A stretch of DNA of 64,000 nucleotides, from positions 18,720,671 to 18,784,670 of the forward strand of contig OZ023183.1 in assembly GCA_963995505.1 (NCBI GenBank), read 5' to 3'. The translations under genes were made by a program, and so were the position numbers. The notes under the pieces were generated by a model. The model ran no database searches. It was not told the DNA's origin and was given only the letters and a program-made list of their open reading frames with translations. This DNA is from Hypericum androsaemum (Eukaryota > Streptophyta > Magnoliopsida > Malpighiales > Hypericaceae). Within the stretch, counting starts at the first letter, position 1; each line of letters starts with the position of its first letter. Below are positions 32,774 to 46,100 of the stretch, piece after piece.

Positions 32774-35535
32774 TATATATGCCATGTGCTTTATTATTGA
32801 TATGTATTATTATGTTAAATAATTCCCAATAAGTTAAAACAGATTGCGTTAAATATATCATAATCTTTAAGCCTTTTTTATAAGTATAATGTTTAAGCCT
32901 TGTACTGTTTATTTTCCTACCTGATGTAAATATTAATGCTTCTAGTGACCATCTGCTGTCACAAGTTATTGGCTTAGTTAATGAAATTGTGTATATTTGT
33001 TTTCTAGTATTTAATTTATGCTTCCGTTGGTTTCTTTCTGTGATTTAATTTGTACCTTTCCCACTATTTCTCCTTTTGCTATTTCTCTCAAATGGGTAAT
33101 GTCTTGAGGTAGAATTTAAAAAATACAGCAATATTAAAATATAATAGGAATTTTTTATCACAGAATAAAATTTTGTTCCGCTCAAATTTATACTTTAATT
33201 ATCTTTACATGTTCGCATATCGTGTAGTTTCTAAAATAATTCTTACACTTGTCCAACTAAATTGGAATTGAGATGGACTTTTGAGATGGCTCATGGCTAG
33301 AAAAGCAACTTAAGCGAGCTCGTCCTCGTTTTAGATCCCAGATTGATTCTCCTTAAAAAAGTCAAATATGTGATTAAGAAATCAGCAGCCGGAAGACCGA
33401 ATCTTAATGATTGGGTAAAGGAATTTTAATGGATGATTATCAACTAAAGCCTGAATTAATTAACATTAAAATGCGACGGCGAGAATGATTACCAATCGAA
33501 AAACTTGACTGGATTTGTCGACACTATAAATTAATGCCAATCGTCATCCAATATGCCCGAGCCGAAAGCAGAAAAGATGTATGTAATTTAAAAACGTTTC
33601 TTGTGAAACGGATTTTGCATTATCGACTAGGTCAAATTCGAACTATATAAATAAACAGTGCACTTTATTATCTACAACATGAATTATTTAGTGAAAGAAA
33701 ATTTAATATGAATTGGTGGAGAACTAAAATTCTATTGTTTCGGTGGAAAATATTTTGAGGATTTTAAAAATAATATATTATTTATGTTAAAAATTTATGT
33801 AAAAAGTATTCGGATGTTACTTTTAGGCAAAATAAGTATTTATTTCAAAAAAAAAAATTCTCACTAATCAGGTCACACATGGAAAATTGAAAAGATAAAA
33901 TATATTTCCATGAGTTTATATCTCATTGTAGCTAAAACTTAAATGCATAAGTTAAAGTAGTGAATTTTTTTTGAAAGATAAATTATTACATTTAATTACA
34001 ATGTCAATGATTGAACCTTTGACCTCTTTGAAATTAAGCAACGCCTATACTGTTAGGTCGAATATTGGTTGACTTTTTATTTGGGGGTTTGGATTTTGAC
34101 CCATGGGACTTGCGTACAAAAAGAATAGCGGCGCGGAGGAAATTCTCCTTATGTCATCGTTCTTCTTTGTCACACGAACGACAGGCCCATCAACATAAGA
34201 CTAACAAAACTAAATAGGCCCACTGATCTATTTGGTCTTAATCCGATCCATTCAAATGCAAAACGAAGTGTACTATACCCATTCGAGTCGAATATGATTG
34301 GTGGCAAATGTTTAAACATTATAGCTAGAGATCTAGATTTCTTACTTAAACTAAAATAATTCACATAATATTTAACAATTTGATCTAATTGTTCGTTGGC
34401 AAATTCGCCGAAAATAGTATAAAAAAGGCATTAGATGGAATGGAACCACAAGTAGAAGAAGAACCCACTTCACCTGATACGGAGTCATTGGGTAGCTAGT
34501 GACGACTTCACTATTGCCAGTTTTAGGAATCCTTCGAGAGAAGAAAAAACCCCTCTCGAGGCGTCTTATCGAATCATTCCCAGGTTTCCTTTTCACGGGA
34601 CTAAATACTTAGCCACCCACATCACACAGAATCCAATAGTTACCCGAAAACCTGCGACATCTCTGACCAGAGAAAAAGAGTTCCTAAACTAAAAGAGTTA
34701 CAGTTTACCGGCCCCCAGTTTTGGAAATTTTTTACCACATGATATTTTTTAATTGAATCCTTAATATTTGGAATTGATTATTGTAGAATCTATGTAGGTT
34801 CTATTTTTCAAATAAAACTCAATACTTGCAAATTTTTTACTACTTGATCAACCCTTATTAGTTATCACATATCGACTACGTTAAATTAAAACTAAATTCA
34901 ATATAAATATATAATTTAAAATTAAAATTTCTAATTAAATTAAGATAATTCTAGATGGATTAATTCTCATCTATTTTCTTTTGAAACCTTTGATAGCTAG
35001 AGTTGAGTACCGTAAAATTCTATTTTATTGGTGATTAATTCACGTCTGTTTGATAAGTAAAAAAGGAAAAGTGAAGTAAACTAAATAGTAATGTGGGAAG
35101 CTGGCGGCGGATCTAGTTTTCCCTTTACCAGCAACCGGAGAGAAAACTAAAGCAGTGTTACTCTCCAATCCAACGGCTGTTATTCTCCACCGCGCCTCCA
35201 TTGGCTACCCATCGTCGATTTCCTCATTAGAGTCCCCTAAACAGGAAAAAAGAGAGGAAAACTATAAAACTTAAAAAAAAAACTTATTTTTTCTCGAAAC
35301 AAACCAAACATAAATCCTCTTCTTCTTAGACCCTAACCGTGAGACCCCCAACTTCCCCTCTCCCCTCTCTCTAGAAAAACTCAGATTCGGTTCCGCTCTC
35401 TCTCTCTAGACCAAAACACTCAGATTCGTATCCTTTTCGGTGAAATCCCGATTCCGTCTTTATACGCTAATTACTAAACGGTTAGGAATTAATTAAGGAG
35501 CTTTTCCTTCTTCGTTTTCACGAGAAGAAGATAAG
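32774..35535. other. Intergenic; CEP 3' region and RBP47 promoter region
   Basis: To ~33000 this is the presumed CEP 3' region. The middle is AT-rich with no recognised gene; the minus-strand ORFs at 34170-34364 and 34372-34596 show no family features. From ~35100, the sequence before RBP47 includes CT-rich leader DNA (CTCTCTCTCTCTAG at ~35397-35410). Confidence 0.5.
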
Positions 35536-38420
35536 ATGCAAACCAACGGCTCGGATTCTTCGTCGTCTACGCAGAAGCACGAGCATCGGCCGCCGCCGCC
35601 GCCGCAGTGGATGGCTGCGGCGGCGATGCACTACCCGGCGGCGGCGATGGTAATGCAGCACCAGATGATGCCGCCTCACTACGCTCCGCCCCCACCGCCG
35701 CTCCCTCAGCACTACATGGCGGCCGCCTACCACCACTACCACCAGCAGCAGCTCCCCGCGCACGTGCAGTCCCCGGCCCATGGCGGCGGCGGTGGAGAGA
35801 ACAAGACTATATGGATCGGCGATTTGCACCACTGGATGGACGAGAATTATCTCCATAACTGCTTCGCCTCTACCAATGAGGTTTTCTTTTCTTTTCTTTC
35901 CTTTTCTTCTTCTTTATTTTCTCTTATCTTTCGTTTTAAGTGCTTTTTTAATACGCTTTTTAGTTTCTTCTTGATTTTTTTTGGATAGTTCGTTACAATT
36001 GTAAATGTCTCTACATAAGATGATGCTTTGTTAAATTGTTTTAGTTTTATTTGTCCTTTCAGTCTAATTTCGAAATTGTGATGTCATTTGCACGTGCAGA
36101 TTAGTTCGATCAAGGTTATCCGCAACAAGCAGACGGGTTTGTCCGAAGGATACGGATTTGTGGAATTCTTTACACACGCCACGGCTGAAAAAGTTCTCCA
36201 GAACTATGCTGTCATGTTGATGCCTAACACAGAGCAGCCTTTCCGTCTCAATTGGGCCACATTTAGCACGGGCGACAAACGTTCGGATAACGCACCCGAT
36301 CTTTCCATCTTTGTGGGTGACCTGGCTGCTGATGTTACCGACACTATGTTGCACGAGATTTTTGTTGGTAAATATCCATCTGTTAAGGCGGCAAAAGTTG
36401 TAATTGATGCCAATACAGGCCGATCAAAGGGATATGGATTTGTGAGGTTTGGTGATGAAAATGAAAGAAGTCAGGCGATGACTGAAATGAATGGTGTCTT
36501 TTGCTCGAGCAGGCCTATGCGTATAGGCGCTGCAACTCCCAGAAAGTCCTCTGCTTATCAGCAACAAGGTGTCTCTAAGTCCATCTGCGATACCCTTTTT
36601 TCTCTTCTGAAATTCGTATGCTATACTATACTAATCCCGGTTTAGTTTTCATTGCTTTCATGTTTGTGTTTCATTTCCTTTTGCTATTCACTTGCTTTTG
36701 ATCACGGTGCGGAACCTCTCTCTCTCTCTCTCTCTCTGCCCCCCACATAGTCAAAGCCACACATATGTACTCAAGAGTTACGTATATACATATATACAGA
36801 AACACATGTACCCGTTGGCTTGCATAAAAAGTTGGTATCATCTCTATTAACTTCGGCCATCTGGATTTATTGTAGAAATATTAAAAGTGCTAGCTTGTTG
36901 ACTGATTTAACAGTTGCATTGTATTAGATACTTGCCTGGTTATCCGCTTCTTTGTGAATACTGCATTCATAATTCTCATCATTATTTTCTTGTATATGGA
37001 CCTCAAATGACTCAATTATGCAACATATAAGCTAGAACACTCAATTTAGTTGCTGTTTGACAGATTCTCCACCCCATTTTTTCATCTCCCTTTTTCACAT
37101 GTTGAACATGCATGGATACACCTACTTAAATGTTGATGTGTGATGAACTTTTTACCTGAGCAAAGTAACTCTATTTAAAACTAAGATTTTTGCTCTGTTA
37201 GAACTTATAATTCAACTGGCTATACACTATCATGGCAACTTAAATACGGGCTGTGGTCGTTCGCCACTCTTTTTTCATATTTATCTCTCCTAATTGGACA
37301 TTGCGCAAGAGTTGGGGGAAAAATAGCCGGCCCATTGTAATCCACTCCAGCTCATTTTCTAATAATATCTGTTGGTAATTTCTCCTCTACATTTTTCTGA
37401 TGAAAGAAACATCAAATGAGCGTTTTTGATATGTGCCTCGAGTGTTTTACTTGCGGTGCTTCACACAGTCTCTCGCCTGCTTGCCGTTGGTTATAATTCA
37501 TATTTTTTACTCCACATTTCTAGTTTATTTTAGATTCCTTAGTTTGTATAGTCTATGACTCAATCTTTGAAATGCGTGAGGAATTTGTTATCTCATCCCT
37601 AGTTTTACTTTATTGTGTTTCCTCTTTAGGAGGATATCAATCAAATGGTGCCTCTGGCCAGGGCTCGCAGTCCGATGGTGATTCAAATAACACAACAGTG
37701 AGCTCCAGCTTCTTACTGTAACCTTTACGTCTGAGAGCCTATTGCTTTCCCCTTGACAGTTATCCGCTCCTTGTAGATATTTGTTGGCGGGCTTGATCCC
37801 AATGTTACCGATGAAGATCTGAAGCAACCTTTCTCTGAGTACGGTGAGATAATCTCTGTTAAGATACCTGTTGGTAAAGGATGCGGATTTGTACAATTCG
37901 CCAACAGGTAAAACCATTGCGCCTACATAGAGGACGCGCCAAACTTCCTTGTTAGGATTCTTCTCTTCATACGCTGTTTGGTACTTCACCTGCTCTGTCT
38001 TGACAGGAACAATGCTGAGGAGGCACTGCAGAAATTGAATGGAACTACGATTGGAAAACAAACAGTGCGCCTTTCTTGGGGCCGTAACCCAGCTAATAAG
38101 CAGGTATATCATCTTCAGTGTGTGAATCATGAAGAAGAGATAAGCTGTGACTTCTTTTTTATGTTAAGACTTGATGAGGATGCGATCTCCTCCTCTATCT
38201 ACGTTCTTTTGTTTATCTGCAAAATTTCCTTTTCTGGGTTTTGCAGTTCAGAGGAGACTATGGCAACCAATGGGCCAGCGCGGGGGCATATTACGGAGGC
38301 CAGACATATGAAGGTTACGGCTATGCTTTGCCAGCGCCTCATGATCCAAGCATGTACGCCGTGGCTGCGGCCTATGGAGCATACCCTGTGTATGGCAGCC
38401 ATCAGCAACAAGTAAGCTGA
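35536..38420 (+). CDS. RBP47: RBP45/RBP47-type RNA-binding protein with three RRMs
   Basis: Six exons: 35536-35880, 36100-36568, 37630-37697, 37777-37907, 38007-38103, 38247-38420. The borders are GT-AG, the phases match, and the product is 427 residues. A Gln/Pro/His/Ala-rich N-terminus (~1-87, starting MQTNGSDSSSSTQ) precedes RRM1 (~88-168; RNP2 IWIGDL, RNP1 GYGFVEF), RRM2 (~181-260; IFVGDL, GYGFVRF) and RRM3 (~294-370; IFVGGL, GCGFVQF), then a Gly/Tyr/Ala-rich tail. This is the layout of plant RBP45/47 proteins, nuclear poly(A)- and U-rich-RNA-binding proteins that move to stress granules. The N-terminal MQTNGS and the third RRM ending VRLSWGR favour RBP47 over RBP45. Intron 2 (36569-37629) is by far the longest and has a (TC)n run at 36718-36737. 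Intact and probably functional. Confidence 0.93.
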
Positions 38421-38789
38421 AACAATAACGTAGCGGAAGAACAGACATAATAGCTCCGGAAATTAGAAACGACCACGCTAGAAGTGGCAAACCCGCCTCT
38501 TTTCTCCGTAGTGTACTGTCCTCTACTGGTTCTGTAGAGTTCCTATAAAATCCCTCCAGGTCGTGGAGTGGAACTGAATTTTGATGAACTTCTGTAGTCT
38601 TGTAGGGATTCTGATTTATCATTCGTTCAGAATTACGGTGGTATTCTCCAGACTTCAATTTTTGGGTTTGATATCACTCACTATCAGGATACTTACTGAG
38701 TCGACTTCTCATTAAGTATTTAACACTGATGTATTAACTCGAGTTTTATTGGTTAAACTAGATTACCAAGAATAGAGAATCTGCTGCAG

Positions 38790-38965
38790 GAGGTGAAATG
38801 AGCATAGTAAGTGTTGGGTGTGTACATAACACCATTTTGTATTTTGGTGGGTGTATGCGAGAAGATTGTGCGCCTGTTTGCGTCGTCAAGTATGGGAGTA
38901 AAGCTAGCGGCAGATGCGACAAACAGAGAGTTTCTCGTCGACTAGTGGTGCACTATAATTGTTAA
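38790..38965 (+). pseudogene. DEFL cysteine-rich exon without a leader exon
   Basis: Preceded by an acceptor (CTGCTGCAG|GAGG). In phase with the other DEFL leader exons it reads 58 codons to TAA. The cysteine spacing C-x10-C-x4-C-x3-C-x11-C, including CAPVC and FGGC, matches the DEFL exon at 49898. Near the end a 7-bp tandem duplication (AATTGTT type) brings the stop forward, so the last cysteines of the pattern are lost. No signal-peptide exon is visible between RBP47 and this exon. Defensin-like peptides are secreted, disulfide-rich signalling or defence peptides; this is an orphan second exon. Confidence 0.72.
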
Positions 38966-39908
38966 TTGTTTGTGCATTCTTCTATGTTAGCCATCACTTG
39001 TTTATGAAATAATGTCCAATATGGGACCAAAATTAATAATTCTGCAAATAAAGAGTATCAAAATGATATTAGTTGAAGAAATTTGGTGTGAAAATTTCAA
39101 TTTGGTATCAGCACGATATGATGTTAGCCTCGTATGTATGTATTGCAATTGAATCCAGAGATGATACAATTTGCTCATGGTATATGGATTTAATGTACTC
39201 CCACTTTTAATACGGGCCGAAGCATATGAACTAGTTAAATACTATTAATGAAAATAATAATTCATTATTCTCAACATCATAATTTACAGGAATGAATATA
39301 TTTGCGAGATATGGGTTACAATTTGTATCCATTAAGAAAATCGTAATGGGGACCAAATCACCGGAGTTCAACCTAGGCATCAATTCAATTCCCTAAGGAA
39401 CTTGCATTTTACAATAACATAATAATCTATTTTGTAATGAATATGTCAGCTTGAGTTGATGTTGTTTACTTGGAACAGGTTTAGAACCCACTTGCTTGCA
39501 CCGTTTACAGTAAACAAACAAAGCTCACTTTCATCGATTCAACAACAGACTTAGTGGGACGAATAGGGACCAAATCTCCTATAACACACTACAGGAGAAG
39601 AAAATGTCTTAAAGAGACCTGAGCTCGAACGTAAATCGCCTTGGTGCGTTTTAAGCAGCAAGTTTGGAAGGTAGACTTTTTGAGGTTGGTTTTTTCCTAC
39701 TGATTTGGTTTTGGGAGTTAGATGACTTTTATGTTGTAACGAGTTACTTCGATGAGATTTATCTAACTCCTAAAATGATGTAACTAACTTGGTGTAATTA
39801 GCTTTGTTTTTTTTTTACTAATAGAACTTTACTTATATAAAAAAAAGCTGGAATGTAAAAACGTCATGTCGGATGAAGAGTTTTAGGAGTTTCCTTGGGG
39901 CGTGGCTA
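38966..39908. other. Intergenic, AT-rich
   Basis: 38966-39115 continues the DEFL downstream sequence, also found at ~60250-60365 and ~62955-63075 (TGTTAGCCATCA...TGATATTAGTTGAAGAAA). The rest shows no gene or RNA. Confidence 0.5.
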
Positions 39909-39916
39909 CTTCCAAG

Positions 39917-40591
39917 TAGATCTGAGCATTAACCCGAAAAAATCCGACAATTCGATCACACCGAAACACCGAACAGTGTCGTGGGTTGATATTTGAGTTA
40001 AATCTGTAACTTCGGTGTAACGTCGGTGTTGGTTTTAACCAACCCGACCAACTGATACACCGATGTTAGACGGAACTCCACCCCTCCCTCCTCTCGCGAG
40101 CTTCCATTTTTCCCATCTCCTTCACACTTTCCCCGGGTTCACTTTCCCCTTTCCTTCTCGCGAGCTTCCATTGACGCTTAGCTCAACCTTTTCACTCTCC
40201 CTCCTGAGTCCTGACCTCCATCCCTCCCGACCTCCCTCCCCTCCCGGGCCTCCCGACCTCCACCCCTCCCTCCTCTCCTCTCCTCTCCCTCCCGACCTCC
40301 AACCCTCCCTCCTCCCTCCTCCCGACCCCTTCTCCATCCCTCCCTCCCTCCACCCCTCCCTCCTCCCGACCCCTTCTCGATTAGCCGCTCCTCTTTGTCA
40401 GAACCCTAAAATCCCAATCGTCGGTGAACACCGCCAACCCGATCGACAGGAATCTACACCGCCGCACCACAACACCGTCGGCATACCATTAAATCGTGTC
40501 ACCGTCGGTGACCATTTCAGTTTTTTTCTGCTGTCGGTGTTGGTGTCAATAATGGTTGAAAAATCATGACACCGACGCATACTCACCCCTA
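39917..40591. mobile_element. Small non-autonomous hAT-type element
   Basis: 675 bp, flanked by the exact 8-bp repeat CTTCCAAG (39909-39916 and 40592-40599). The termini are TAGATCTGAGCATTA (left) and, inverted, TAGGGGTGAGTATGC (right), sharing the TAG...TGAGxAT pattern of hAT ends. Subterminal DNA has CGGTGT/ACACCG motifs in both orientations. The middle (~40190-40380) is a CTCC/CCCTCC low-complexity tract. The plus-strand ORF at 40063-40569 is a translation of that tract. No transposase. Confidence 0.82.
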
Positions 40592-40599
40592 CTTCCAAG

Positions 40600-40939
40600 T
40601 CTTTTTTCGACCAGGTTTCAAAAAATTGCACGTCAACAATGAAATACTCATATAACATTAATTCGGGGTAGCATTTTGGTAACAAAAGATTCATGATATC
40701 TTTCATTATGAAGGTTATCAATATCTCATTGACTACACAATCATTACCATATAAAAACCTACCATTGACTACACAATCCCTACCAAATAAAAACGTACCT
40801 GCACAATTGCTCACATTTAATTAGGTTACTCATAATTACCAATCTGCAGAGAATAATTAGGGTTGACTAGTTTTTCTACACCTATCATATTATAATTCTG
40901 GTTTTCTCATCGCAAAATAATCCACATACTTCGTCAGAC
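40600..40939. other. Upstream region of the DEFL gene
   Basis: AT-rich, with no ORF of interest. From ~40853 it matches ~63890-63994 (CATCATATTATAATTCTG type text, CCACATACTTCGTCAGA), showing that the promoter-proximal part of DEFL genes is duplicated together with the leader exon. Confidence 0.55.
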
Positions 40940-40997
40940 ATGAAGAAGTGCAGTGCAACTATATTCACTTTTCTCGTTGTTTTCGTTCTATTTCTGG
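40940..40997 (+). pseudogene. DEFL exon 1 (signal peptide)
   Basis: 58 nt encoding Met-Lys-Lys-Cys and a hydrophobic core, ending at a GT donor with one base of the next codon, as in typical two-exon DEFL genes. Its partner exon is 49898-50088. Confidence 0.75.
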
Positions 40998-41331
40998 GTA
41001 TGCTGTTTTTTTTCTTCTTTGAATATAAGTGTATCTTCTTCCTTTGTTCCCCCTGTTATGGTTGCATAACAAAAATTGAACACGCATAACAAATAATAAT
41101 AGATAGATAAATGACACACAATATACCTAAATCCACGAAATCCAGATAATTAAGACGATGATACACCTCCAGACTATTTTAGAGCATATTCTATTATACC
41201 CACTAACAAAAGCCAAAATACTCATACATCACTGCAACAACAAATTAGGTACATTTAGAGTTTATAGTTCATACATTTTTTTAATGTAATTTAGTGCTTA
41301 GCTTAATAAATCAAATATTAAGTAGTATAAA

Positions 41332-41833
41332 TGTAGATTTCTTATGGTGATTATAACATATTATAATCGAAAAATTATAAAATAATTAACGTTAAATTAA
41401 TTAACGAACGAATTCGTTAAATCGTAAATACACTTATTTGTTGTAGTGCAGTATCCACAGGATCGTAACGAATTTTTGTCATTGGTCGGTTCTTACTCAC
41501 GGTATATTAGAGTCGAGAATAATTTCTACGACTTTATCTACCTCGGAGTCAAAACGAGAACTCAGGGATCAAATCAGTAATTTTTCTTCCCTGTTATGTG
41601 TGTGGTCATTCTCATTTTTTTCTCCCCTTTTTCTTCCTCTCTTTTAAAGAGGAAATGGCCTCTGCACTTATCATCACCAAAAGGTGATTAGCTTCATCCA
41701 TGTGGCAAGGCTACCATTGGTAGCTTGTCCATGTATGAAATTATGTGGCAACAATTTGCCACACAAATAAGGAGGAGGTGGACAATCATATGGGCTTGGC
41801 CCATGAACAATTATGGGTGTAAAAAATTCAACA
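41332..41833 (-). repeat. 3' LTR of the Copia element (minus orientation)
   Basis: Matches 49318-49816 over its length (for example AACGAACGAATTCGTTAAAT in both). Plus-strand ends are TGTAGATTTC and TTCAACA. Confidence 0.93.
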
Positions 41834-41848
41834 ATCTCCCACTCACAC
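41834..41848 (-). other. Polypurine tract
   Basis: On minus, GTGTGAGTGGGAGAT lies directly before the 3' LTR TG and primes plus-strand synthesis in LTR elements. Confidence 0.85.
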
Positions 41849-42906
41849 ATAATTAATCATAATCAATATTCTCTTATATCGTGTTTGGCAGATATTTCGT
41901 GCGACCAGCATACATCGAGTGCACGTAGTTAAACTCAAGAGCACATAACGGTCACTTGAATGATAGCATCTCGATATCTCCATTAAGTAAAGTATGTCTT
42001 ACCCTAGGTCTCATCTCATATTCCTTGTTTTCGCATGTGATTTCTGAAATAATCTATTTGTGTTCACTATTGTATTGCTCTCAATACAAATGGTGCACCA
42101 GTGAACCACGAAGCTTTTCGAATGTGATCGATAGAGAACCTTCTCCCTTAACACTATTTTTTCTATCATGATCTAGCCTGCTTTTCTAGTCAGCCTTGCC
42201 AGGTCGAATCAAACTATGACCCTTTAAAGACTTTCCAAGCTAGCAGCACTGAATCATATTTCCAAAATATATTTAGGATCTTAAGAGTAGAGTTCCAGAA
42301 ACTATAGTTTTCGGAGTTGGTCTCACACCAGGAAAACTGAAATCACTTAATAATAAATTAATTTCCCATCCATTGGTCGTAGACCACACATGATACAATT
42401 CATGTGCTATGGTATTTTCTCCTGTTAAAGGAGCACATGTCTCTCACAAATAACACCATACTAGAGCATCATCCTCGATATTTTAAAACAACAGCTTTAG
42501 TCTACACAAAGACTGCTCTAGGCTATCAAGACAGAATTATGGTAAGTTCCACTTATTTCTTACCATTGGATTTCAAATAATCCTATAAGTTTCAAAAAAT
42601 TTATTTAATGTAGCAACTATTGCTTACACATAATCTTGCGCTTTAACAAGACTGCTCTTATAGTTAAGCAAGACGGCATTCATATTTTAGAACAGGCACT
42701 CGATATTTAACAATGTTCCAAAAATTACCTCATCTCAATCAAGAATCAACTCATGACTCCCACTGAGGTAAACACCCGTGTGAGTGGGCAACTTCTCTGT
42801 CCGACATGCATTAGTAAATGTTACCTTAAATAATATTTACACAATACGTATTGCTAAAAATAATATTATATTGAAAAATAAATTCTTTACAATATGAGCA
42901 AAAATA
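41849..42906 (-). other. Copia 3' untranslated region
   Basis: About 1.06 kb between the RNase H stop and the PPT. No protein motif recognised; the plus-strand ORF at 41956-42171 has no family features. Confidence 0.5.
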
Positions 42907-45900
42907 CTAAAACTTTTGCAAACCTAGGGACCTGACATGTTTCTCAAACACATCTCTAACAACACCCTTGATCATTGGATCTGCAACCATATCTTGTGTA
43001 GATATGTATTTTATGCTCACCTCCTTATACGCAACCATATCCCTAACAAAGTGATATTTGATGTCGATATGCTTTGCTCTGCTATGATACCTAGGATCTT
43101 TAGCAAAAGCTATCGACGCTTGATTATCGCAAAATAAGCTCATTGATTCTTTTAAGTCGGTTAGGAATAAATGGCTCAAGAATCTCTTCAACCATACTGT
43201 CTCTTGCACAGCAGCTACAGAAGCTACATATTCAGCTTCCATAGTTGACAGGGAGACACACGTCTGTTTCTTGCTACTCCATGAAATAGCATCCCCGCCA
43301 AGCAAGAAGACATATCCTGATGTAGATTTCTTCTCGTCCATATCACCACCCCAATCAGCATCGGTGTAACCTCTCAATATTAGGTCTTGACCTTGATAAC
43401 ATAGTGAGTATTCTGCAGTCGTATTCAAGTATTTCGTAACTCCCTTGACTGCTTTCCAATGTGCATTACCTGGATTAGACTGGTATCTGCTCGTTATCCC
43501 AACAGCATAGCAAATATCTGATATTGTACACAACATTGCATACATGAGACAACCAACTGCATTGGCATAAGTGATTTTCATCATATCTCTCTCCTGCTGA
43601 GCTGTTTTAGGACACATGTCTTTATTGAGATGGTGACCTTTAACAATTGGGACATATTTGGGATTACTATCATTACAATTGAATCATTCTACTACTTTGC
43701 AGATATAAGTCTCTTGTAAAAGAGACAATAGCCTCTTCGAACGATTCCTTGTGATCTTAACCCCGAGTATGGAATCAGCTTCTCCTATATCTTTTATTTC
43801 AAAGTTGGACGAGAACTAAGCTTTGAGTTCGATTAGATATCCTATGTTATTTCTAGCTATTAGAATATCATCAACATATAACGTAATTATGACAAACTTC
43901 TTACCTGAGTGCTTAATATATATACAATGAACTTCGTCTATCATTTTAAAATCATACGACATGATCGTATTATGAAAACGAATATATCATTGTCTAGAAG
44001 ACTGCTTAAGGCCATAAATTAATCTTTTAATTTGCAAATCATATGTTCGCTACCTTTTTGGATGTAGCCCTCTGGCTGGACCATATAGATCTCTTCATCC
44101 AGTTTTCTATTGAGAAATGCAGTTTTAACATCCATTTGATGCAACTCGAGGTTCAAATTTGCCACCATAGCCAGAATAATCCTAATGGACGTGAATCTAA
44201 CAACAGGAGCGAAAGTATCCTCATAGTCAACTCCTTCTTGTTGTTTAAATCCTTGGGCAACTAAGTGAGCTTTGTACCTTTCGATACTTCCGTCTGCTTT
44301 AGGTAGGTCAACTAGTTCCCAAATCTGGTTTTTCATCATGGAGGCCATCTCTTCCTCCATTACTTTACCCCATTCATTCTTTTCGGGAGATGAAAGAGCG
44401 TCAGACACATTTTTAGGTTCATCTTCATCTTGTAGGATTGCTAAAAGAATCTTACTTGGACCATTATGTCTTCTTAATGATACCAAGAAAGCATTTGCAG
44501 CACCTTCAATCTCAAATCGTTGGTATGGAATGCTAGTTCTTTTAGTTCTACGAATTTTCTGATTTTGATAAACATCTCTCATGTATTCATCATAACCTAG
44601 AATCGTACTCCCTCTGAAGCAAAAATTCATACTCCCACTGGAATCCAGAATTGTACTCCTACTAAGATGTTGATCATTTGGATCATGAACTTCCGGATCA
44701 ATTGGAAATGGAAAATCTTGATTTTCCTCCTCCACAATTTTCCCACTCGGATGGAGTGATCCAGATGATTCTGACTCATTAACTTCATATAAGGCAAGAT
44801 CATGACTCACCTCTCCCAATTTTGGAATTTTTTTTCCAAGAACGTGACATCTCGTGATTAAAAATTCTGTCACTTGTCCATTTTCTAGTTTGTCCACGAA
44901 CACGTATCCTTTTGATACTTCAGAGTATCTTATAAAAATACTATTTCTACCTCTCGGTCCTAATTTACCGTATGTACTCGAGGTAGAATGGACGTAAGAT
45001 GCACACTCCCACGGTCTTAAGTAGTTCAGATCAGGTTTCTGACCTGTCCACATTTCGTAAGGGATAGTAGTGACAGACTTAGAGGGGACACGATTTAGAA
45101 CATATGTAGCGGTAAGGAGCGCATCTCCATAAAAAAATATAGGCAAATTTGCCTCTGCCATCATAGACCTAACCATATCAAAAAGGGTTCTATTCCTTCT
45201 TTCTGCTGCCCCATTTTGTTGAGGTGTATAAGGAATGGACAACTGATGTTCAATTCTTTTTTCTTGACACAGAGCTTTAAATTCATCGGAAAGATACTCG
45301 CGACCACGATCAGTTCGTAAGGCCTTAATCTTTCGATCTAGTTAATTCTCAACATGATTCATAAATATCTTGAAACAACTTATTGCTTCTGATTTGTGAG
45401 AAATCAAATAGATTTGACCATATCTACTAAAGTCATCTATAAAAGTGATGAAAAAATATGCTCCATGTCTAGCCCTCACATTCATTGGACCACAGATGTC
45501 AGAATGAAGTAATTACAATAGATCATTGGCTCTAGTTCCCTTTCCAAATAGTTTTCTTATCAATTTTCCTTCTAGACAACATTCGCAAGTAGGTAATATA
45601 GCTTTTTCTAAATTACCCAACAGTTCTGCCTTAGCTAGATGATTCAAGCGATCTTGACCAATATGGCTCAGTCTAGAATGCCATAGCACAACATCATCTT
45701 GAGACATTTGCGAAGCAGTGGCAAAGGAAAAATTTGAATCAGGTAAATCACAAAGATCAATATTCATGATTAAAAAATCATCTGATTTATAACCAGAATC
45801 ATAGAAAACTTGTTCCAAAAATAACTGAATGGAATTATTCTCAAACAACCAACGAAAACTAAGAGACATCAAAACTGAAATAGAAATTAAATTTCGGCAA

Positions 45901-46100
45901 ATTTCTGGAGCATATAACACATCATGTAGCAGTAGGGTGCATCCTTCACGCAGGCTCAATCTATTTGTACCTATCTCGTTGATATTTACGCGTGCGTTAT
46001 TGCCAACATAGATAGATTTTGCTCCAACCGGTAGTCGTCAAAATTTAACAAAAGTACCACGGTCCTTTGTCACATGGTATGTCGCTCCTGAATCAATCAC
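42907..46100 (-). pseudogene. pol: Copia Pol (protease, integrase, RT, RNase H), broken
   Basis: Protease motif DSGATYH; GAG-pre-integrase and zinc region (VVLWHSRLSHIGQDRL, CECCLEGK); integrase core with YTPQQNGAAERRNRTL; RT with YKAHLVAQGFKQQEGVDYED and DVKTAFLN; the catalytic YVDD at 43867-43878; RNase H with YTDADWGGDMDEKKSTSGY and DNQASIAFAKDP. Blocks 45959-45513 and 45242-44019 are in the Gag frame but separated by stops. The 43617-42907 block is in another frame. Several mutations inactivate it. Confidence 0.92.

Noticed and set aside
35518..35858. Overlapping ORFs on both strands at the start of RBP47
   Set aside because: Frames opened by the GC-rich Gln/Pro/His codons of the true RBP47 first exon.
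40063..40569. 168-codon Pro/Ser/Leu-rich ORF
   Set aside because: Lies inside the small hAT-type element and reads its CCCTCC low-complexity centre.
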